From contig NZ_CP064781.1 in the NCBI RefSeq assembly GCF_016858125.1, positions 2,241,501-2,305,500 of the forward strand: a stretch of DNA of 64,000 bases. The letters are read 5' to 3'. This DNA comes from Azospira restricta. GTDB lineage: Bacteria > Pseudomonadota > Gammaproteobacteria > Burkholderiales > Rhodocyclaceae. How positions within the stretch are numbered: the first letter of the stretch is position 1; each line of letters begins with the position of its first letter. The position numbers and the translations under genes were made by a program. The notes below the pieces were generated by a model, which was given only the letters and a program-made list of their open reading frames with translations, did not search any database and was not told the DNA's origin. Shown piece by piece: positions 8,091 to 16,314 of this stretch.

Positions 8091-9224
8091 CTAGAACGGC
8101 AGCTCGCCCTGCCGCGCCGGCGGAACCTGCATTGCCTCGGCCAGCGGCGCCAGCCCGCTGGCGCGGACGCCGAGCAGGCGGAGCCTGGCGTCGAGCGGCA
8201 CGCGCTTCAGGCATTCGCCGGCGGCCTGGCGGATCGGCCGGCCGTCGGCGACCGGCGCCGGCAGCGTCAGGTCGCGCGTCGCCGTGCGGAAGTCGGCGTA
8301 GCGCAGCTTGATGCCGATCGTGCGCGCGGCGTAGCCCTTGCGCCGGAGGTCGTCGGCGAGGCGCTGGCAGAGGCCGGTGAAGATCTCGGAGAGTTCGCTG
8401 CGGTCGCTGCGCGCGTGCAGGTCGCGCGCGAAGGTGGTTTCGCGGCTGATCGACTTCGGCTCGGATTCGGTCACCACCGGCCGCTCGTCGATGCCGTGGG
8501 CGACGCGGTGCAGCCACTCGCCGTAGCTGCGGCCGAAGTGCGCGACCAGGAGCTCCGGCGTTGCCGCGGCCAGTTCGCCGATCGTGGCGATGCCGAGCCC
8601 GGCCAGCTTTTCCGCCGCCTTCGGGCCGATCCCGTTCACCTTGCGCGCCGGCAGCGGCCAGATGCGCGCCGGAATATCGTCCGCCGCGAGCACGGTCAGC
8701 CCGTCCGGCTTCTCCAGGTCGGAGCCGATCTTTGCCAGCAGTTTGTTCGGGGCGACGCCGATCGAGCAGGAGAGGCCGGTGGCGGCGAACACCGCGTCCT
8801 TCAGCCGGCGCGCGAGCGGCAGTGTGTCCTCGGCGATGTCGCTCAGGTCGAGGTAGATCTCGTCGATGCCGCGGTCCTCGATCTGCGGCGCGATCGCGGC
8901 GACGGCGGCCTTGAACCGGCGCGAGTAGTGGCGGTAGGCGTCGAAGTCGGCCGGCAGCAGGATCGCGTCGGGGGCGAGCGCCGCCGACTTCATCAGCCCC
9001 ATGCCGGAGAACACGCCGAGCGCGCGCGCCTCGTAGGTCGAGGTGGTGACGACGCCGCGCCCGACGTAGTCGGCGAGCCGCGCGAAGCCGTCGCCGCCGG
9101 CGCGCACCGCGCCGCGGCCGCCGACCACCACCGGCCGCCCGCGCAATTCGGGGCGGCTGAGCAGCTCGACCGACGCGAAGAAGGCGTCCATGTCGAGATG
9201 GGCGATGCGGCGATTACTGTTCAT
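8091..9224 (-). CDS. dinB: DNA polymerase IV (Y-family, translesion)
   Basis: A 377-residue protein with the DinB signatures: the first metal-binding motif IAHLDMDAFFASVE (about 7-20), the catalytic GIDEIYLDLS region (about 118-127), GVAPNKLLAKIGSDLEKPDG, and a helix-hairpin-helix IGPKAAEKLAGLGI. It copies damaged templates during the SOS response. The extreme C-terminus QGELPF fits the hexapeptide form of the beta-clamp-binding motif. A LexA box overlaps its start codon (see 9217). Upstream of the ATG there is no obvious Shine-Dalgarno sequence. Confidence 0.95.
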   Translation of the reverse strand: MNSNRRIAHLDMDAFFASVELLSRPELRGRPVVVGGRGAVRAGGDGFARLADYVGRGVVTTSTYEARALGVFSGMGLMKSAALAPDAILLPADFDAYRHYSRRFKAAVAAIAPQIEDRGIDEIYLDLSDIAEDTLPLARRLKDAVFAATGLSCSIGVAPNKLLAKIGSDLEKPDGLTVLAADDIPARIWPLPARKVNGIGPKAAEKLAGLGIATIGELAAATPELLVAHFGRSYGEWLHRVAHGIDERPVVTESEPKSISRETTFARDLHARSDRSELSEIFTGLCQRLADDLRRKGYAARTIGIKLRYADFRTATRDLTLPAPVADGRPIRQAAGECLKRVPLDARLRLLGVRASGLAPLAEAMQVPPARQGELPF

Positions 9225-9232
9225 CCGTACAG
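9217..9232 (-). promoter_or_regulatory. LexA (SOS) box over the dinB start codon
   Basis: CTGT-N8-ACAG, exactly the proteobacterial LexA consensus spacing, covers the dinB ATG (9222-9224). It predicts SOS induction of dinB. The position at the very start of the gene implies a short leader. Confidence 0.8.
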
Positions 9233-9307
9233 TATACCGGTGCCGGCACGGCGCGCCCAGGCGCTGCGGTTAGAATCGGCGCATCCCGTCCTCATTCCGG
9301 AGCGCCG

Positions 9308-10573
9308 ATGCTGCCCCGTTCGCTCAACGCAAGAATCCTCCTCGGCGCCGCGCTCGGCATCGCCGGCGGCCTGCTCGTCGCCGGCGGCGGCCCGCTGCAC
9401 GGCGAGGCCGGGCCGGTGCTCTACGCGGCCAAGCTGCTCGGCTCGCTGTTCCTCGACCTGTTGCGGCTGGTGCTGGTGCCGCTGGTCTTCGCGTCGATCG
9501 TCGTCGGCGTCGCCAACCTCAGCGCGCACCGGCAGATGCACCGCGTCTGGCAGACGACGCTGATCTTCTTCGTGCTGACGATGGCCATCGCCATCCTCAT
9601 CGGCTTCGGCGCCGCGCACCTGTTCCGTCCCGGCGAGGGCCTGCAGCTGGCGATGTTCGAGGAGGCGACGCGCAATTTCCAGGCGCGGCAGATGCCGCTG
9701 CCCGACTACATCGCGCAGTTCCTGCGCGGCATGTTCCAGAATCCGTTCAAGGCGCTGGCGCAGGGCGAGATCCTCGCCGTCGTCGTCGTCGCGCTCTTCC
9801 TCGGCATCGCGCTGGTGGTCGGCGGCGAGCGCTACCGCAACCTGAAGCAGGTGCTGCAGGAACTGCAGGAGCTGTGCCTGATGGTCGTCGGCTGGATCAT
9901 GCACCTGGCGCCGTTCGGCATCGCCGCGCTGCTGCTGCAGCTGGTGGCGACGCAGGACACGCGCCTGCTCGAGAGCCTGGCGCACTTCATCGCGGTGGTG
10001 ATCGGCTCGACGCTGTTCCACGGCGCGGTCGTGCTGCCGCTGCTGCTCTACCTGGTCACCGGCGTCACGCCGCTGCGCTTCTGGCGCGGCGCGCGCGAGG
10101 CGCTGGTCACCGCCTTCGCCACCAGCTCGAGCGCGGCGACGCTGCCGGTGACGCTGCGCTGCACCGAGCAGCATCTGCACGTGAAGAAGGACATCGCCAA
10201 CTTCGTCGTGCCGCTCGGCGCCACCGTCAACATGGACGGCACCGCGCTCTACGAGGCCGCCGCCGCGCTCTTCGTCGCGCGGCTGGCGGGCATCGACCTC
10301 GGCCTCGGCGAGCAGCTGGTGATCTTCTTCGTCGCCATGCTCGGCGCCGTCGGCGCGCCGGGGATTCCCAGCGTCGGCATGCTGAGCATGGTGCTGGTGC
10401 TCGAATCGGTCGGCCTGCCGACCGCGGCGATCGCCATCCTGCTGCCGATCGACCGCGTCCTCGACACCGTGCGCACCGCGGTGAACGTCGAGGGCGACAT
10501 GGTCGGCAGCCTGGTCGTGCAGAAGCTGACGGAGTCCGCCGACGCGCCGCGCGCCCAGGCGGCTAGCAGTTAG
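9308..10573 (+). CDS. Dicarboxylate/amino acid:cation symporter (DAACS family)
   Basis: A 421-residue inner-membrane transporter of the GltP/DctA family. The serine-rich re-entrant hairpin motif TAFATSSSAATLP (about 275) and the cation/substrate motif NMDGTALYEA (about 307) are both intact, as is the second hairpin GAVGAPGIPSVGM. It imports glutamate, aspartate or C4-dicarboxylates with H+ or Na+; sequence alone does not separate these. GGAG lies 5 bases before the ATG. It is convergent with the exonuclease gene across a palindromic repeat at 10603. Confidence 0.92.
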   Translation: MLPRSLNARILLGAALGIAGGLLVAGGGPLHGEAGPVLYAAKLLGSLFLDLLRLVLVPLVFASIVVGVANLSAHRQMHRVWQTTLIFFVLTMAIAILIGFGAAHLFRPGEGLQLAMFEEATRNFQARQMPLPDYIAQFLRGMFQNPFKALAQGEILAVVVVALFLGIALVVGGERYRNLKQVLQELQELCLMVVGWIMHLAPFGIAALLLQLVATQDTRLLESLAHFIAVVIGSTLFHGAVVLPLLLYLVTGVTPLRFWRGAREALVTAFATSSSAATLPVTLRCTEQHLHVKKDIANFVVPLGATVNMDGTALYEAAAALFVARLAGIDLGLGEQLVIFFVAMLGAVGAPGIPSVGMLSMVLVLESVGLPTAAIAILLPIDRVLDTVRTAVNVEGDMVGSLVVQKLTESADAPRAQAASS

Positions 10574-10602
10574 CCAACCTGAATCCGGCAGGTGTTGCCT
10601 GC

Positions 10603-10669
10603 CGTCATTCCGGGCTTGGCCCGGAATCCCGCCGGGTCCTGCCGGATTCCGGCGTTCGCCGGAATGACG
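10603..10669. repeat. Dispersed palindromic element with inverted half-sites
   Basis: CGTCATTCCGGG...CCCGGAATCC (10603-10629) is followed by GGATTCCGGC...GCCGGAATGACG (10644-10669). Each half is itself a hairpin, and the two halves are inverted relative to each other. A single half-site recurs at 51221-51247 inside a broken gene. It sits between convergent genes and may also end their transcripts. Confidence 0.75.
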
Positions 10670-10695
10670 AACTTATCCATCCGTTTCAACACGCC

Positions 10696-11370
10696 CTACG
10701 CCAGCCACTCCGCCAGCGTCGGCGGGCGCGGCGCCGCGCCGAGCTGGGCGAGGAACAGCTCGGCGGCGGCGAGCGCGTCGGAGAGCGCATCGTGCGCCGG
10801 GTAGCGGGGCAGGCCGTAATGCCGGCGCAGGGTGCCGAGGCGCAGGCTGCCCGGCGCCGGCGCCTGCCCGGGCGGCATCAGGCGACGGGCGATGTCGAGG
10901 GTGTCGATCGCCGGGATCGCGATGCCGCCGCCGAGCAGCCGGCGGCAGGCCGCGTCGACGAAGCCGCGCTCGGTCGGCGCGTAATGCGCGATCAGCACGC
11001 GCCCGGCGAGCGCCGCCAGCAGCTCGCGCAGCGCCGCATCCAGCGGCACGCCGGCGGCCGCCTCGTCGTCGGTGATCGCATGCACCGTCGCCGACTCGGC
11101 GCTCATCGCGCCGGCGATGCGCACGATGCGCCGGCGGGCGCTGCCGAGGTCGATGCGCGGGCCGTCGAGGCAGACCCAGCCGAGGCTGACGATCTCGTGC
11201 TGCTGTGGATCGCCGCCGGTCGTTTCCAGGTCGAGCGCGAGGTAGCGGGCGGCGGCGCACGGCAGTCCGCCCGGCGGCCACGGCGCGGCGAGGAAGTCCC
11301 GGCGCGGCCCGGCCGGCGCCCGCGCCAGCAGCCAGCGGCGGCGCAGCTCGCCGGCCAGGCGGCGGATCAC
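10696..11370 (-). CDS. DEDDh 3'-5' exonuclease (DNA polymerase III epsilon-like)
   Basis: A 224-residue protein. The exonuclease motifs are YLALDLETTGGD (D-x-E, about residue 45), the middle HYAPTERGFVD region, and HDALSDALAAAE at the C-terminal side. This is the DEDDh arrangement of DnaQ-like exonucleases, without polymerase or UvrC parts. The GTG at 11370 overlaps the stop of the DUF294 gene (GTGA), so it is translationally coupled. It is the last gene of the menE-menF-menD-DUF294-exonuclease operon. A second exonuclease/DUF294 pair is at 47481-51039. The substrate is unknown. Confidence 0.85.
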   Translation of the reverse strand: MIRRLAGELRRRWLLARAPAGPRRDFLAAPWPPGGLPCAAARYLALDLETTGGDPQQHEIVSLGWVCLDGPRIDLGSARRRIVRIAGAMSAESATVHAITDDEAAAGVPLDAALRELLAALAGRVLIAHYAPTERGFVDAACRRLLGGGIAIPAIDTLDIARRLMPPGQAPAPGSLRLGTLRRHYGLPRYPAHDALSDALAAAELFLAQLGAAPRPPTLAEWLA

Positions 11371-13223
11371 GTCGCGCTCCGCGCCGCATAGCGCTGCGCC
11401 ATCACCGCCTGCTGACGTTCGATCACCGCGAAGGCGGCTTTCAGTTCCGCGCGCTCGAGCCTGCCCAGCGATGCCGGCGCGATCAGGTTGTCGGGCGCCT
11501 CGCCGCGGCGGAGTTGCGCGGACTGGTGACGCAGGCGCAGGCCGCCGAGGAACTCGAAGGCCTCCGCCAGTTCCCGGGCGCCGTAGGCGGACAGCGTCGG
11601 CCCGCCGGCCGCCGCGCGCAGCCGCGGCAGCGTGCCGATCTCGGCGCAGCCGGCGGCGAGCGCGTGCACGCGCGCCAGGTCGGAGATCGGCAGCAGGCCG
11701 CCGCGCTTGACGTCGAACGCGTCGGTGGCGGTGCCGCCGCGAACCAGCAGCAGCTGGCGGAAGAAGCCGAGCGGCGGCCGGTTCTCCAGCGCGTTGGCGG
11801 TCATCTGCGCGACGAAGCTCTCGTGCCGCGCGCACTCGCGGACGACCGTGGCATGCACCGGCGCCAGCAGCGCCGGGTCGCCGCGGACGACGCGCAGGTC
11901 GAGGAAGTTGGCGGCGAGCATCGCCGAGCGCTTGTCGGCGGCGCGGATCCATTCCGCGAAACGCTCGCTCCACACGCGCACCGGCTGCCGCCAGTCCGCC
12001 GTGCTCGCCATCACGCGCCCCGGGCAGTAGCGCAGGCCGCAGGCATCGAGACCGTCGGCCACCGCCTGCGCCAGCGCCGCGAACCACGCGCCGTGCGCCT
12101 CGGGGCGGAAGTCGTCGTGCACGATCAGCGCGTTGTCCTGGTCCGAACGCAGCGTCTGCTCGTGCCGGCCCTGCGAGCCGCAGGCCGCCCAGGCGTACGG
12201 CACCGGCGGCGGACCGAGTTCGCTTTCCGCGAGTTCGAGCAGGCGGCAGGCGAGGGCGTCGTAGAGCGCGGTCAGCGCGTGGCCGACCTGCGCCGCGCCG
12301 GCGCCGGCGGCGACGAGGCGCAGCTGCAGTTCGGGCAGCTCGCCGGCGGCTGCGGCGAGTTCCGCGGGCGACGCGCACCTGCGGATGCGGCGCGCCAGCT
12401 GCACGCTGCCCGCGCGCTGTCCGCGCAGCAGGTCGCTGCTCGACACCAGTCCGCGCACGCCGCCGGCGTCGACCAGCGGCAGGTGGTGGATGCCGCGCCG
12501 GGTCATCGCCAGCAGCGCCTCGAAGGCCGGGCTCTCGGGGTCGATCGCGGCGACCGGGGCACTCATGATCGACGCCACCGCTGCCTCCGCCGGCAGGCCG
12601 GTGGCGAGGCAGCGGCGGCGCAGGTCGCGGTCGGTGACGATGCCGGCGAGGCGCCCGTCGTCGACGATCATCAATGCCGACACGCGCGCCGCGCTCATGC
12701 GCCGGGCGGCCTCGCGGATCGACAGCGTCGGCGGCGCCGTCACCGGCGCGCGCGTCGCGAGTTCGCCGACCGGGCGCAGCAGCGCATCGGCATCCGCCGC
12801 GTCGTCGCCGTCGGACGGGCGGCGGGCATGGCGCAGGCGCTCGGCGGCGCTGCGCGCGAAATGCGCGTCGACGGCCGGCTGCGCGCGACGCAGCGCCTGC
12901 AGCGCCGGCGCCGGCAGCAGGTAGAGCAGGCTGTCCTCGACGGCGACGCGGCGGCTGCCGTCGTCGTCCGCGGCGGTGGCATCGACGACGTCGCCGTCGG
13001 CGAAGACGTCGACCAGGCTGCCGTGCGCGTCGCGCCGCTCGATGGCGCCCTTGCGCACGACGTAGAGCGCCGGCGCCTCGCCGGCCGGCGGGAAGTCGCT
13101 GCCGCGGCGCAGGTAGCGCACTGCGAGCTGCGCCGGCAGCGCGTCGAGGGCGTCGGCGTCGAGCAGCGAGAACGGCGGCAGCGGTGCCAGGAAGTCGCGG
13201 ATCTCGGCCAGTTCGACGCGCAT
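11367..13223 (-). CDS. cNMP-binding / CBS-pair / DUF294 nucleotidyltransferase-like protein
   Basis: A 618-residue protein. An N-terminal cyclic-nucleotide-binding-like domain (about 15-120; ALYVVRKGAIERRD) is followed by a CBS pair (about 155-275; ALMIVDDGRLAGIVTDRDLR, GIHHLPLVDAGGVRGLVSSS). Next come the DUF294 GlnD-like nucleotidyltransferase domain with the intact motif CGSQGRHEQTLRSDQDNALI (about 350) and the DUF294 C-terminal domain. Architecture suggests a nucleotide-sensing transferase acting on a protein or small molecule, but no substrate is established. The start lies 3 bases after menD, and its stop overlaps the exonuclease start. Confidence 0.85.
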   Translation of the reverse strand: MRVELAEIRDFLAPLPPFSLLDADALDALPAQLAVRYLRRGSDFPPAGEAPALYVVRKGAIERRDAHGSLVDVFADGDVVDATAADDDGSRRVAVEDSLLYLLPAPALQALRRAQPAVDAHFARSAAERLRHARRPSDGDDAADADALLRPVGELATRAPVTAPPTLSIREAARRMSAARVSALMIVDDGRLAGIVTDRDLRRRCLATGLPAEAAVASIMSAPVAAIDPESPAFEALLAMTRRGIHHLPLVDAGGVRGLVSSSDLLRGQRAGSVQLARRIRRCASPAELAAAAGELPELQLRLVAAGAGAAQVGHALTALYDALACRLLELAESELGPPPVPYAWAACGSQGRHEQTLRSDQDNALIVHDDFRPEAHGAWFAALAQAVADGLDACGLRYCPGRVMASTADWRQPVRVWSERFAEWIRAADKRSAMLAANFLDLRVVRGDPALLAPVHATVVRECARHESFVAQMTANALENRPPLGFFRQLLLVRGGTATDAFDVKRGGLLPISDLARVHALAAGCAEIGTLPRLRAAAGGPTLSAYGARELAEAFEFLGGLRLRHQSAQLRRGEAPDNLIAPASLGRLERAELKAAFAVIERQQAVMAQRYAARSAT

Positions 13224-13226
13224 CGG

Positions 13227-14909
13227 TCAGCCTCCGGGAGGAATCGCGCGGCGCAGCGCGAGGCTCGCGGCGCGGTCGACGACGAACTCGATCAGCCGCG
13301 GCTCGCCCGCCGCGAGCGCCGCGCCGGCTGCGTCGATGGCGGCCGCCGGGTCGTCGCAGCGCCGGTAGGCGAGGCCGAAGGCGGCGGCGGTGTGCGCGAA
13401 GTCGAGCCGCTGCGGCGTCAGCCAGCCGGCCTCGAATTCCGGCAGCGCCGCCGGCGGCAGCAGGTCGAAGATGCCGCCGCCGCCGTTGTTGATGACGATC
13501 ACCGCCAGCGGCCGGCCGGCGGCGAGCGCGAGGCTGCCGAGGTCGTGCTGCGCGGTGAGGTCGCCGACGACGGCGACGGTCGGTCCGCTTGCGGCCAGCC
13601 CGGCGGCGGTGGCGAGGTTGCCGTCGATGCCGCTGGCGCCGCGGTTGGCGAAGAAGGCGATGGCCTTTTCGCCGCTGCCGGAATAGGCGGCGAGGTCGCG
13701 GATCGGCAGCGAGTTGCCGCAGAAGAAATGCGTGCCCGCCGGCAGCGCGCGGCACAGCCCGGCGAAGAGCGCGGCTTCCGGCGGCTGCGGGCGGGCGTGC
13801 AGCCAGCCTTCGGCAGCCGCTTCGGCTTCGGCGAAGGCGGCGAGCCAGCCGGCGTCGGCGGCGACGAGCTCCCCGCCGAACAGCGCGCGGCAGGCGGCCA
13901 GCGGGTCGGCGCGCAGCAGCTGCTGCGTGCGGTGCAGCGGGTCCGGCCAGCGCCCGTGCGGCTCGACCAGCAGCGTCGCGGCGCCGGCGACGAAGCGCTG
14001 CAGCATGCGCGTCACCGGGAAGGCGCCGAAGCGCAGCACCCAGTCCGGGCGCAGCGCCGCCGCGCGCGTCTCGTCGCGCAGCCACAGGTCGTGGCGGTGG
14101 CAGACCTGCGTCCGGTCGTGCGCGCCGAAGCGCAGCCCGGACAGCGGCTCGGCGAGGATCGGGCAGGCCAGGCGGGCGGCGAGCTCGGTCACCGCCCGCG
14201 CGAATTCGGCGGGGTCGGCGTCGCCGGCGCAGCCCTCGCCGCAGACGATCGCGCCGCGGCCGGTGCTCAGTGCGGCCGCGAACACGCGCACGGCGGCGGC
14301 ATCGGGCTGCGCGGTCGGCGCGGCGCAAGCGAGCGGTTCGGCGTCCGGAAAGGCGATGTGCGCCGCGGCCGGCAGCAGCGGTTCGCGGAAGGCGAGATTG
14401 AGCTGCACCGGGCCGGGCAGCGGCCAGCGGCTGTCGGCGACGGCGCGCGCGGCGAGCTGGCGCAGCCAGTCCGGCGCGAAACCCGGGAACGGCGCGCCCG
14501 GCGCGTGCGTCGCACGCACCTGGCCGGCGAACAGGTCGGCCTGCGCGATGGTCTGGTTGGCGCCCCAGCCGTGCAGCTCGGGCGGCCGGTCGGCGGCGAG
14601 CAGCACGAGCGGCAGCGCCGCCTGGTTGGCCTCGACTACCGCCGGCAGCCAGTTGGCGACCGCGGTGCCCGAGGTGCACACCAGTGCCACCGGCGCGCCG
14701 TCGGCCTTGACGCGGCCGAGCGCGAACCAGGCGGCGGCGCGCTCGTCGAGGATCACCGTGCAGCGCAGCCGCGGATGGCGCAGCGCGGCCAGCGTCAGCG
14801 GCGTCGAGCGGGCGCCGGGCGAGAGCACGAATTCGCGCACGCCGGCGTCGGCCAGCCCGCCGATCAGCGCGGCGCTCCAGTCGAGGTTGAGCTGGCCGGT
14901 GTCTTGCAT
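13227..14909 (-). CDS. menD: 2-succinyl-5-enolpyruvyl-6-hydroxy-3-cyclohexene-1-carboxylate synthase (SEPHCHC synthase)
   Basis: A 560-residue thiamine-diphosphate enzyme. It shows the MenD N-terminal pattern VREFVLSPGARSTPLTLAA and ERAAAWFALGRVKA (the catalytic-type Glu), and the ThDP/metal-binding region VGDLTAQHDLGSLALA with VINNGGGGIFDLLP. MenD joins isochorismate with 2-oxoglutarate, the second step of menaquinone synthesis. It starts one base after the menF stop and is followed 3 bases later by the DUF294 gene. Confidence 0.95.
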   Translation of the reverse strand: MQDTGQLNLDWSAALIGGLADAGVREFVLSPGARSTPLTLAALRHPRLRCTVILDERAAAWFALGRVKADGAPVALVCTSGTAVANWLPAVVEANQAALPLVLLAADRPPELHGWGANQTIAQADLFAGQVRATHAPGAPFPGFAPDWLRQLAARAVADSRWPLPGPVQLNLAFREPLLPAAAHIAFPDAEPLACAAPTAQPDAAAVRVFAAALSTGRGAIVCGEGCAGDADPAEFARAVTELAARLACPILAEPLSGLRFGAHDRTQVCHRHDLWLRDETRAAALRPDWVLRFGAFPVTRMLQRFVAGAATLLVEPHGRWPDPLHRTQQLLRADPLAACRALFGGELVAADAGWLAAFAEAEAAAEGWLHARPQPPEAALFAGLCRALPAGTHFFCGNSLPIRDLAAYSGSGEKAIAFFANRGASGIDGNLATAAGLAASGPTVAVVGDLTAQHDLGSLALAAGRPLAVIVINNGGGGIFDLLPPAALPEFEAGWLTPQRLDFAHTAAAFGLAYRRCDDPAAAIDAAGAALAAGEPRLIEFVVDRAASLALRRAIPPGG

Positions 14910-14910
14910 C

Positions 14911-16314
14911 TCAGGTTCCGGTACGTGCCTGGCCGGCGTCCGCGCGCAGCGCGTCGAGCATCGTGCCGAGCTTGGCCTCGGTCTCGCGGAACTCGTGCGC
15001 GGCGCGCGAGCCGGCGACGATGCCGGCGCCGGCCGGCAGTTCGATGTGGTGCGCGCCGAGCAGCCCGCAGCGCAGCGCGACCGCGACCTCGCCGTCGCCG
15101 TGCCGGTCGATCCAGCCGATGCCGCCGCCGTACCAGCCCGGGCGGCGCTCGCCGTGACGGCGCAGCCAGTCGCACGCGGCCGCGCCCGGCGAGCCGCCGA
15201 CCGCCGGCGTCGGGTGCAGGCCGGCGATCAGGTCGAAGAGGCCGATGCCCGCCCGGACGCGGCCGGCGATCGGTGTCCACAGGTGGCGCAGCCCGCGCAG
15301 TTCGAGCACGCGCGGCGCCGGCGGCAGCTCGAGCGTCGCGCACAGCGGCGCCAGCGCCTCGCGGATCGCGGCGACGACCAGCGCCTGCTCGTGCGCGTTC
15401 TTGTCCACCGCCAGCGGCTCGTCGTCCCAGGCGGTGCCGGCCAGCGCGTCGGCGCGCACCGCGCCGTCCCGGAGACCGACCAGCCGCTCGGGCGTCGCGC
15501 CGAGGAAGACCGCCTGCTCGCCGCCGATCGCGAACGCCGTCGCTTGCGGATGGCGCTCGACCAGTCGCGCCAGCAACGCCGCCGGTGCGACGCGGCCGGC
15601 CAGCGGCAGGCGCAGGCTGCGCGAGAGGACGACCTTGTCCAGTTCGCCGGCGGCGATCGCGGCCAGCGCGCGTTCGACGCGGGCATTCCAGGCGCGCTCG
15701 GCGAGCGCCGTCGCCGGCAGCGGGACGTTCGTCGGCAACGCAGCGAGCGGCCGCGCCGCGAGCAGTCGGCGCCAGCGCGCGACGGCGTCGGCGCGGTCGC
15801 GCGCCGGCGTCGTGAAGGTGGCGCTGAGGCGGTCGCCGGCGCTGGTCAGCAGCACCGCGGCGACGCCGAGCTGGGCGTTCGGCAGGTCGCCGGCGGCGCG
15901 CGGCAGGCTTCTCTCGCCGAGCCCGTCATGCCTGGCGGGACTCGCGCCCGGCCCGTGGTCGAAGGCGAAACCGAGGCCGGCGACCGGCACATGGTCGCCG
16001 CCGAGCTCGCCGTCGTGCCGCCAGTCGCCGGCGATGCCGGCATGCGCCGCCTGCAGCGCGGTGAAGCGCGCCGGGCCGGCCGAGGTGCAGACGACGGCGC
16101 GGCCCAGCCCGAGGCGGTGGCGGCCGGCGGCCGGCTGCGCCCAGTAGCAGAATTCGCGGCTCGCCGGCTGCGCGTGCAGCCAGTCGCGCTCGCCGGCACC
16201 GAGGTCGAGCGTGACGCTGAGCAGCGCGCCGCCCGCGGCGCCGGCGGCGAGCCGGTCGAGGCGCAGCTGCAGCGCATTCCAGGCGGCGTCGGGCAGGGTC
16301 AGCAGCGCGTTCAT
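14911..16314 (-). CDS. menF: Isochorismate synthase (menaquinone-specific)
   Basis: A 467-residue chorismate-utilising enzyme. The C-terminal catalytic domain has the classic motifs ELDKVVLSRSLRLPL, ATPERLVGLRDG, ALAGTA, LHPTPAVGGSP and RETEAKLGTMLDAL. It isomerises chorismate to isochorismate and is placed in the menaquinone branch by the flanking menE and menD. The start at 16314 overlaps the menE stop (ATGA); the frame stays open upstream inside menE only because of composition bias. Confidence 0.93.
   Translation of the reverse strand: MNALLTLPDAAWNALQLRLDRLAAGAAGGALLSVTLDLGAGERDWLHAQPASREFCYWAQPAAGRHRLGLGRAVVCTSAGPARFTALQAAHAGIAGDWRHDGELGGDHVPVAGLGFAFDHGPGASPARHDGLGERSLPRAAGDLPNAQLGVAAVLLTSAGDRLSATFTTPARDRADAVARWRRLLAARPLAALPTNVPLPATALAERAWNARVERALAAIAAGELDKVVLSRSLRLPLAGRVAPAALLARLVERHPQATAFAIGGEQAVFLGATPERLVGLRDGAVRADALAGTAWDDEPLAVDKNAHEQALVVAAIREALAPLCATLELPPAPRVLELRGLRHLWTPIAGRVRAGIGLFDLIAGLHPTPAVGGSPGAAACDWLRRHGERRPGWYGGGIGWIDRHGDGEVAVALRCGLLGAHHIELPAGAGIVAGSRAAHEFRETEAKLGTMLDALRADAGQARTGT

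Noticed and set aside
10696-14679. Single 1327-codon minus-strand frame joining the exonuclease to an upstream polypeptide
   Set aside because: Only its last 224 codons match a protein family; the rest is a wrong frame through menD and the DUF294 gene. The real start is the GTG at 11370.
11205-15815. Very long plus-strand open frame (over 1500 codons) opposite the menD/menF region
   Set aside because: It is antisense to menF, menD and the DUF294 gene, is made of Arg/Gln/Gly-rich low-complexity sequence, and arises from GC bias. Same verdict for plus-strand frames at 36404-39175 and 39643-43302 and minus-strand frames at 28583-30598, 44097-47105 and 47148-49463.
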